The notes beneath the pieces were generated by a model. That model searched no databases and was not told the origin of the DNA. It worked only from the letters and a program-made list of their open reading frames with translations. This document shows positions 6,318 through 11,405 of a stretch of DNA of 13,154 nucleotides, in pieces. Numbering within the stretch: the first letter of the stretch is position 1; each line of letters begins with the position of its first letter. The position numbers and the translations under genes are program-made. The DNA lies in contig JAEWSZ010000041.1 in the NCBI GenBank assembly GCA_023397905.1, positions 1-13,154 on the forward strand, in the 5' to 3' direction. The stretch comes from Bacillota bacterium. GTDB lineage: Bacteria > Bacillota > Clostridia > Acetivibrionales > DSM-1351.

Positions 6318-7487
6318 TTACCTGGAAATAACTCTGACGGTTTTTACCCCGTCGATGGCCCGTATTTTGTCAACGACCTCATCGGTCAATTCACCTTCAA
6401 TATCTATTACGTTATAGCCTATGGTTTCCTTGTGGCGGGTCAGCATGTCCGCAATATTGATTTTGCTTGCGGCGAGAATTGTGGTCATCTGGCCTATCAT
6501 GTTGGGAATATTGCGGTGTACCGTAATTATACGTGTCTTATCCGTAGGCAGCATATCGCAGTCGGGAAAGTTTACGGAATTTTTTATCATGCCTGTTTCC
6601 AGGTAGTCCCTCATCTGGTTGACGGCCATAACCGCGCAGTTTTCTTCGGACTCTGGGGTAGAGGCTCCCAGGTGAGGAATGGCGATTATCTCTTCAACAC
6701 CAAGCAGCTCATCCTCGGGAAAATCCGTCACATAACAGACTACGGTGCCGTTGCCTATGGCTTCCAGCAAAGCCTGGTTGTCAACCAAACCGCCCCTTGC
6801 CAGGTTTATGATCCTGGCTCCCTTTTTCATGATTTCAAATTTATCCTCGTTGAACATATTTTTAGTTTCATTATTTAAAGGCATGTGCAGAGTTATATAG
6901 TCGCAGGTGGACAAGAGGTTATCCAGGCTTGTGGCCCTGATTACGGAGCTTGACAGTCCCCATGCCGCATTTACAGAGATATAAGGGTCATAGCCCATTA
7001 CCTCCATGCCCAGGGAAATGGCGTCGTTGGCCACCATAACGCCTATGGCGCCCAGACCTATGACCCCTATCTTCTTGTTTTTGATCTCAGGTCCTTCAAA
7101 CTGCGACTTGCCTTTCTCGACCAGCTTTGGAACCTCGTCACCCTTGCCTTTGAGTGTCTGAGCCCAGTTTATGCCCTTGAAAACTTTTCTTGAGGAGAGC
7201 AGGAGCGAGGCTATGACCAGCTCTTTAACTCCGGTCGAATTGGCGCCGGGAGTGTTGAAAACAACGATTCCCTTTTCGGTGCATTTATCTATGGGAATAT
7301 TGTTGACTCCGGCTCCCGCTCTTGCAATGGCCTTGAGATTCTTAGACAGCTCCATATCCAGCATATTGGCGCTTCTGACAAGTATGGCGTCGGGATCGGC
7401 CTGCTCTGCCGAGATATGAAATACATCCCTGGGAAGCAGATCAAGCCCGCTGCTGGAAATTTTATTCAGCATCTGTACTTTATACAT
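6318..7487 (-). CDS. serA: D-3-phosphoglycerate dehydrogenase with ACT domain
   Basis: The enzyme oxidises 3-phosphoglycerate to 3-phosphohydroxypyruvate with NAD, the first step of serine synthesis. The 389-residue chain has the NAD-binding GLGAIG at 144-149 with Asp167 after the second strand, the catalytic Arg231 in LARGGLVD, an acidic DFPEDE stretch (255-260) in place of the usual catalytic-Glu segment, and His272 in PHLGAST. A C-terminal ACT domain (about 320-389) may give feedback by serine. The short form, without the long intervening domain, is common in Firmicutes. An AAGGAA stands 11-12 nt before the ATG, a rather long spacing. It follows serC after 118 bp of AT-rich DNA that includes a 24-bp near-palindrome (7527-7550) but no clear promoter, so co-transcription with serC is likely. 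Confidence 0.95.
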   Translation of the reverse strand: MYKVQMLNKISSSGLDLLPRDVFHISAEQADPDAILVRSANMLDMELSKNLKAIARAGAGVNNIPIDKCTEKGIVVFNTPGANSTGVKELVIASLLLSSRKVFKGINWAQTLKGKGDEVPKLVEKGKSQFEGPEIKNKKIGVIGLGAIGVMVANDAISLGMEVMGYDPYISVNAAWGLSSSVIRATSLDNLLSTCDYITLHMPLNNETKNMFNEDKFEIMKKGARIINLARGGLVDNQALLEAIGNGTVVCYVTDFPEDELLGVEEIIAIPHLGASTPESEENCAVMAVNQMRDYLETGMIKNSVNFPDCDMLPTDKTRIITVHRNIPNMIGQMTTILAASKINIADMLTRHKETIGYNVIDIEGELTDEVVDKIRAIDGVKTVRVISR

Positions 7488-7526
7488 AATAAATTCATTC
7501 CTTCCAAAATTGATTATTTACCAAAA

Positions 7527-7550
7527 TTAATTATTATCGATATTAATTAA
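7527..7550. repeat. AT-rich near-palindrome in the serC-serA spacer
   Basis: A 24-bp sequence centred on ATCGAT (7536-7541) equals its own reverse complement except for one mismatched pair, with TTAATTA and TAATTAA at the ends. It could be a weak hairpin or a protein site; in DNA this AT-rich, chance is also possible. Confidence 0.35.
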
Positions 7551-7605
7551 TTTACGGCAATTAATTATACCGGTTTAGTTGTTTACTATTAAATATTATC
7601 AGCTT

Positions 7606-8682
7606 TTACCTGTTATCCGTTTCAAACCTCTTCATGAACTCCACCAGCTTTACAACGCCTTCCACAGGCATGGCATTGTAGATGCTGGCCCTCATGCCGC
7701 CAACCAGTCGGTGGCCGCGGAGAGTGCTGAGGCCCGCCTTTTCGGATTCTGCGATAAACTTCTCGTTAAGTTCATCGGTGGGGGCGGTAAAAGGTATATT
7801 CATTATGGATCTGTCTTTCCTGTTTACATTGTTCTTAAACATTTTTGATTCATCGAGAAAATTATAGAGAATAGAAGCCTTCTCATTATTGACTTTTTCG
7901 ATGGCTTTTATTCCGCCCATGTCATCAAGCCACTGGAACACCAAGCCTGCAATATAGATGCTGTAGCAGGGAGGTGTGTTGTAGAGCGACTTTTCTTTGG
8001 CATGTGTCTCATATTTCATCATGGTAGGCGTAATATCCAGATGTTTTCCTATCAGATCCTTTTTCACTATTACAATAGTGAGTCCGGCCGGACCCAGGTT
8101 CTTCTGGGCGCCGGCGTATATGACCCCGAATTTGTTTACGTCTATAACCGTCGACATAATATCACTGGACATATCGGCAACCAGAGGAATACTGCCGGTT
8201 TCAGGATAGTCGACGTAGCGGGTGCCCTCCAGCGTGTTGTTGCTTGTGATATGAACGTAGTCCACATCCTGGGATATTTTATAGTTCTCAGGTATATATG
8301 TAAAGTTCTTATCTTCTGATGAGGCGATCAAATTGGCAGAACCGAAAATTTTGGCTTCTGACATGGCTTTTTTTGACCAGTTGCCGGTATTGATAAAATC
8401 GGCCTTTTTGTATTTGGAGAAAAGGTTCATGGGAACCATGGAAAACTGGGAGGATGCTCCTCCCTGCAGGAATAGCACCGCATAGCTGTCGTCTATGTTC
8501 ATCAGCTTGCGGATGAGGCTTTCGGCATTTTCGATGATGGAAGTGTAGGTCTTTGATCTATGGCTCATTTCCATTACGGACATTCCCGTACCTTTGTAGT
8601 CCAGCATTTCTTCAGCGGCTTTTGCCAGAACCGGTTGGGGCAGCATTGAAGGGCCGGCCGAAAAGTTATAAACTCTGTTCAT
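7606..8682 (-). CDS. serC: phosphoserine aminotransferase
   Basis: This class V aminotransferase makes O-phosphoserine from 3-phosphohydroxypyruvate and glutamate, the second step of serine synthesis. The 358-residue protein starts with the typical MNRVYNFSAGPSMLP, has the cofactor-binding GGASSQF (74-80), Asp170 in VADMSSDI that contacts the pyridine ring, and PLP Lys194 in GAQKNLGPAG. The C-terminus carries RGHRLVGGMRASIYNA, whose HR...GGMRAS part binds the substrate phosphate. AAGGAG lies 7 nt before the ATG. It is the first gene of the serC-serA operon and is preceded by a glycine riboswitch and terminator-like platform. No serB phosphatase is in the window, so that step must be encoded elsewhere. 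Confidence 0.95.
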   Translation of the reverse strand: MNRVYNFSAGPSMLPQPVLAKAAEEMLDYKGTGMSVMEMSHRSKTYTSIIENAESLIRKLMNIDDSYAVLFLQGGASSQFSMVPMNLFSKYKKADFINTGNWSKKAMSEAKIFGSANLIASSEDKNFTYIPENYKISQDVDYVHITSNNTLEGTRYVDYPETGSIPLVADMSSDIMSTVIDVNKFGVIYAGAQKNLGPAGLTIVIVKKDLIGKHLDITPTMMKYETHAKEKSLYNTPPCYSIYIAGLVFQWLDDMGGIKAIEKVNNEKASILYNFLDESKMFKNNVNRKDRSIMNIPFTAPTDELNEKFIAESEKAGLSTLRGHRLVGGMRASIYNAMPVEGVVKLVEFMKRFETDNR

Positions 8683-8716
8683 AAAAACACTCCTTTATGT
8701 TTATTAATGTATTCAA

Positions 8717-8738
8717 AACGCCTCCGCCGGAGGCCGTT
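8717..8738 (-). terminator. GC-rich hairpin just ahead of serC
   Basis: On the minus strand GCCTCC and GGAGGC form a 6-bp GC-rich stem with a GGC loop, extended by AAC/GTT after a one-base bulge, followed by TTTT. It is terminator-like and sits about 20 nt upstream of the serC ribosome binding site. It could be a second terminator or a structure shielding the start region. Confidence 0.4.
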
Positions 8739-8752
8739 ATATCAGGTGAGCA

Positions 8753-8770
8753 ATATCCGTCCGCGGATAT
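8753..8770 (-). other. leader hairpin between terminator and serC
   Basis: ATATCCG and CGGATAT form a perfect 7-bp stem with a 4-nt loop, directly after the T-run of the hairpin at 8779-8803. There is no T-run of its own; it may be an mRNA-stabilising structure. Confidence 0.35.
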
Positions 8771-8803
8771 AATATAAAAGGCCAAATCCCGTTGATTTGA
8801 CCT
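8771..8803 (-). terminator. riboswitch-controlled intrinsic terminator
   Basis: On the minus strand AGGTCAAATC (8803-8794) pairs over 10 bp, with one G-U, to GATTTGGCCT (8788-8779), then TTTATATT follows. It lies about 50 nt after aptamer 2, where a glycine riboswitch expression platform is expected. The left arm can alternatively pair with the 5' strand of aptamer 2 P1. Confidence 0.65.
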
Positions 8804-8852
8804 CCACAATACAAAATTAAAGATATATTTTAATAAAAATATATTTTTGCAT

Positions 8853-9042
8853 ATACTCTGTCCTTTTGCCTGAGAGATTAACGGTAAGAACTTCAGTCCC
8901 AAGGACTTCAGCCCTTTTTTCCGTATTGCCCCTTCGGCGCCAACACTGGTCTCTCCAGAGGTCCGTCCTGATGAAGTCCCTGTTTACCTGAGAGTGCTAC
9001 TCCTTCGGTGTCCTTTTCTGGTGCAAAAGGAACTCTCCTCCA
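8853..9042 (-). ncRNA. tandem glycine riboswitch upstream of serC-serA
   Basis: The minus strand carries two glycine aptamers in a row. Aptamer 1 (about 9042-8974) has GGAGGAGAG, the conserved ACCGAAGGAG (9009-9000) and CTCTCAGGTAAA (8994-8983). Aptamer 2 (about 8963-8853) has CCTCTGGAGAGACC, GCCGAAGGGGCAA (8938-8926) and the near-consensus CTCTCAGGCAAAAGGACAG (8876-8858). These are the hallmark cores of the gcvT-type RNA element, and the linker between the two is short, as is usual. P1 of aptamer 2 is CTCTG (8960-8956) with CAGAG (8860-8856). The element sits between a strong promoter at 9124-9152 and serC. Glycine binding should therefore control serine synthesis genes, rather than the more usual glycine cleavage operon. 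Confidence 0.93.
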
Positions 9043-9070
9043 TCAATCATCCGACAATATTAAATTAGGC

Positions 9071-9112
9071 ATATGGCAACATACAACTATTAAATTCTGT
9101 TATTGCCATATA
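9071..9112. repeat. inverted repeat in the serC leader near the start point
   Basis: ATATGGCAA (9071-9079) and TTGCCATAT (9104-9112) are exact reverse complements, and a third similar copy, TTGTCATAT, lies inside the promoter spacer near 9133. The copies lie just downstream of and within the serC promoter. A regulator site is possible; the ligand is unknown. Confidence 0.35.
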
Positions 9113-9123
9113 GATATAATTAA

Positions 9124-9152
9124 ATTATAGTTATTGTCATATTGAGAGTCAA
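9124..9152 (-). promoter_or_regulatory. sigma-A promoter of the serC-serA operon
   Basis: On the minus strand TTGACT (9152-9147), a 17-bp spacer and TATAAT (9129-9124) match the consensus with one mismatch. Transcription should begin near 9117, about 75 nt before the first glycine aptamer. Confidence 0.75.
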
Positions 9153-9210
9153 GCAATAAATACTTAAAAAATGAGATTAATTATTCCGGCAAAAGGAATT
9201 TAGTCAAGTA

Positions 9211-9219
9211 TGCTATACT
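9211..9219 (+). promoter_or_regulatory. possible extended -10 promoter of the CuAO_N gene
   Basis: TGCTATACT combines the TG-N extension with a good -10 (TATACT). No convincing -35 is found 17 bp upstream. It lies 66 nt before the chosen start codon and is divergent from the serC promoter. Confidence 0.4.
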
Positions 9220-9284
9220 ATTTGGACATTAAATCAGATATACTATTAGAGCAGGTTAATAATTATTTGGTGCGGAGGAACTTG

Positions 9285-10487
9285 ATGAAAAAACATATCT
9301 TTCTATGCAGTATTATGTCAGCAATTGTCCTGACATGCCTTACAGTATCGGTAACAGCGGCAGACAAAGGAATCTCCGAATTGCCCCATGTAAAGATCAT
9401 AATTGACGGCCAGAGCGGAACCTATAAAAACGTGCCTATTTCTGTGGACGACAAGACATTGCTGCCCCTCAGGGAAGTATTGACAAACCTGGGTGTGGAA
9501 AACGACGATGAACACATTATCTGGGACGGAAAGGAAAACAGTGTAACCGTTGTAAAGGATTCAGATAAAATTTATTTGAAGGTGGGAAGCGACAAAGCCA
9601 CTGTAAACGGCAAGGAAGTGGCACTGGATACGGAAGCAGTGCTGTATAAGGACAGGACTTACATACCGGTGGGCTTTGTGGCGCAGAGCCTGGGCAAGAA
9701 GGTGGTGTGGGACGGCAGCTCCAAATCTGTGCTGATCAGGGATGAAGCAGAATTTAACCGCATACAGGACATAATCAAAAAATCAGATGCGGCCATGGCC
9801 GAAATCAATAATTACCAGGTGAAATTGGATTTAACCGCCACAAGCAGACAGGAAGATTTCAGCCTGGATATAGGTACTACAGTCGATAGCAAGGTAGATA
9901 TGCTGAACAAGGACATGTACCTGAATATGAAGATGAATATGTTGGGTACGGATCTGAATATGGAAGCTTATTTTGTTGACAATGTATTATATGCCAGATA
10001 TGCAGGCGAGGAGATGTCTGAAGAATGGATCAAGACAGAAATGCCCGGGGAGGAATACGAAGAGCTGTTTAAGCAGAACGGCAATACGGATATATTTGAT
10101 GCCTCGGATGCCCTCAGTGCAGGATTAAAGGAAGTGCAAAGCGAAAATGCCGGTGAAATACTTTTAAAGGGCGATGTATTTTTGGGAGAACTGCTTAAGA
10201 TGGTCGGACAGGAACAGGGGCAAGATTTTTCCGGTATGGAGTTCGACAAATTCAATATAGAAATATCTCTGGACAAAGATACATACCGGATCAACAGATT
10301 AGTAATGGAAATGACCTACCTCCCTGCGCCTTATGCGGATGTGGAGCCGGGAAAAGTCGAGATGCATGTTTCCTGCGAATACAGCGATTACAACAGCAGC
10401 GTTAAAATAACAGTACCACAGGAGGTACTGGAAAAAGCTGTGGATGCATACGATTTCGATTTGGAAAACTATGACGACGAAATTTAA
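9285..10487 (+). CDS. exported copper-amine-oxidase N-terminal domain protein
   Basis: The start at 9285 is supported by GGAGG 8 nt upstream and by the typical signal peptide it gives (MKK, hydrophobic residues 5-22, probable cleavage after residue 25 or 26 in SVTAAD); a longer frame from 9210 would spoil the signal peptide. The 400-residue protein then has a copper-amine-oxidase N-terminal-like domain (about 35-152), with VDDKTLLPLREVLTNLG, DRTYIPVGFVAQSLG and the repeated 'W-DG' strands (IIWDGKENSV, VVWDGSSKSV). The rest (about 160-385) looks like a beta-rich domain of the DUF6612/LolA-like sort found in clostridial surface lipoproteins. There is no lipobox, since Cys8 and Cys18 lie inside the hydrophobic core. 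CuAO_N is generally taken as a wall or protein interaction module and no oxidase domain is present. Function unknown. Confidence 0.82.
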   Translation: MKKHIFLCSIMSAIVLTCLTVSVTAADKGISELPHVKIIIDGQSGTYKNVPISVDDKTLLPLREVLTNLGVENDDEHIIWDGKENSVTVVKDSDKIYLKVGSDKATVNGKEVALDTEAVLYKDRTYIPVGFVAQSLGKKVVWDGSSKSVLIRDEAEFNRIQDIIKKSDAAMAEINNYQVKLDLTATSRQEDFSLDIGTTVDSKVDMLNKDMYLNMKMNMLGTDLNMEAYFVDNVLYARYAGEEMSEEWIKTEMPGEEYEELFKQNGNTDIFDASDALSAGLKEVQSENAGEILLKGDVFLGELLKMVGQEQGQDFSGMEFDKFNIEISLDKDTYRINRLVMEMTYLPAPYADVEPGKVEMHVSCEYSDYNSSVKITVPQEVLEKAVDAYDFDLENYDDEI

Positions 10488-10515
10488 ATCCAGTATGTTA
10501 CGCGCAAAATAATAG

Positions 10516-10562
10516 AGGTTGCTGCAAAATAAATTAAATTTATTCTTGCGGCAACCTTTTTT
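10516..10562 (+). terminator. strong intrinsic terminator of the CuAO_N gene
   Basis: AGGTTGCTGCAA (10516-10527) pairs over 12 positions with one G-U to TTGCGGCAACCT (10546-10557), then TTTTT follows. The AT-rich loop is itself self-complementary. Located 28 bp after the stop, it may also end the convergent marR-like transcript, since the other side has an AT-rich tail. Confidence 0.85.
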
Positions 10563-10572
10563 AGCCCGGCTG

Positions 10573-11019
10573 TCATTTCAGCTTGGACAGTATTTCGGTA
10601 ATTCTCGGGAGCATTTCCTTTAATGCTTCAAGCTCATCATCGCCTAAAACGGCCAGTTTCTCGGCAAGCAGTTTTTTGGACTCCTGCTGTTTCTCCTCTA
10701 AAAGATCGTGGGATTTTTTTGTGGGACGTATCAGAATTATTCTTCTGTCGTTGGGGTCGTCATATCTTTCCGCATACCCTTCGGCAATGAGATTGTCCAA
10801 TATTGGCGTCATATTTGGCTTTGATATCAGCAGATCCTTTGCGATCCTGGATACGGGGGACGAACCGTGCATTATAAGATAAAATAAAACTTTCATATGA
10901 GAAGGCGGGACCGAAAGGCCTCTTAACATAACACTGCGGTTGATCAGGCGGCTGTTCAGGCTGACCAGGAGCAGGAATAAATCATTTGATACTATGCTTA
11001 AGTCTTCTTTGGCAAACAT
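10573..11019 (-). CDS. MarR family transcriptional regulator
   Basis: The 148-residue regulator has the MarR winged helix: a helix pair after SVPPSHMKVLFYLI, the recognition helix about residues 65-81 (ISKPNMTPILDNLIAEGY) and a wing with DDPNDRR (87-93), which is the family hallmark. The C-terminal helices dimerise. The ATG at 11019 is preferred: AAAGGA lies 11 nt upstream, whereas the in-frame ATG at 11031 directly abuts that ribosome binding site. It is divergent from the large ABC exporter gene, and MarR proteins commonly repress an adjacent drug exporter, so it likely controls the shared 386-bp spacer. The ligand is not predictable. Confidence 0.9.
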   Translation of the reverse strand: MFAKEDLSIVSNDLFLLLVSLNSRLINRSVMLRGLSVPPSHMKVLFYLIMHGSSPVSRIAKDLLISKPNMTPILDNLIAEGYAERYDDPNDRRIILIRPTKKSHDLLEEKQQESKKLLAEKLAVLGDDELEALKEMLPRITEILSKLK

Positions 11020-11085
11020 GATTAAAAACATCCTTTCTATTTGCTAAAAAATTTATTAATTTTAAATAAGACATAAATAAAATAA

Positions 11086-11200
11086 TATGCGTATATTTAA
11101 AGTGGTTTTAAAACAATTATTAATTATATGTGTATATATGTTTAAAATGGCAATAAATTAAATAAAAATATATTACGCGTATTATTATAAACTATTTAAA
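11086..11200. repeat. three related TAYRYGTAT elements, each followed by TTTAAA
   Basis: TATGCGTATATTTAAA begins at 11086, TATGTGTATATATG then TTTAAA at 11127, and TACGCGTATTATTATAAA then TTTAAA at 11174. The first two also share a following RTGG. Spacing is 41 and 47 bp. They may be MarR-family binding sites, but the region is so AT-rich that part of the similarity may be chance. Confidence 0.35.
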
Positions 11201-11224
11201 ATAATTATACAATAAAAATTATTA

Positions 11225-11253
11225 TTGACATATAATAGTTATATATTTATAAT
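11225..11253 (+). promoter_or_regulatory. consensus sigma-A promoter of the ABC exporter gene
   Basis: TTGACA (11225-11230), a 17-bp spacer and TATAAT (11248-11253) match the consensus perfectly. Transcription should begin near 11260, leaving a leader of about 145 nt before the ATG. Such a strong promoter for an exporter implies repression, presumably by the divergent MarR protein. Confidence 0.78.
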
Positions 11254-11405
11254 TAAATAATGTTATTGCAATGAACACAAATCTAAGGACGCAATTTAGC
11301 GGTCTTCAGCACTTATGATCTGAAAAAAATCCGGATGCAGGTTAAGCCGGATCCGGTTGTGAGTTCTGGATTCCGTATAGGGGTATAATGAGAAAGGAGT
11401 AACAC

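Larger units (their letters stand above)
11020..11405. other. AT-rich divergent spacer between the marR-like and ABC exporter genes
   Basis: This 386-bp stretch holds no credible gene. It contains a perfect promoter for the ABC gene (11225-11253) and a roughly 145-nt leader for that gene. The leader has a CCGGAT-rich segment at 11329-11356 that can fold in alternative ways (ATCCGG with CCGGAT, or the palindrome CCGGATCCGG). The marR-side part carries three related elements. A marR promoter is not obvious on the minus strand; TTGCCA and TATAAT occur with a 19-bp spacer, which is weak. Confidence 0.6.

Noticed and set aside
6432..6878. Open frame of 148 codons on the plus strand inside serA
   Set aside because: It is antisense to conserved SerA catalytic and ACT regions, with no start signal.
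8666..8902. Open frame of 78 codons on the minus strand overlapping the riboswitch
   Set aside because: It runs through aptamer 2 and the terminator hairpin, overlaps the serC start out of frame and has no ribosome binding site.
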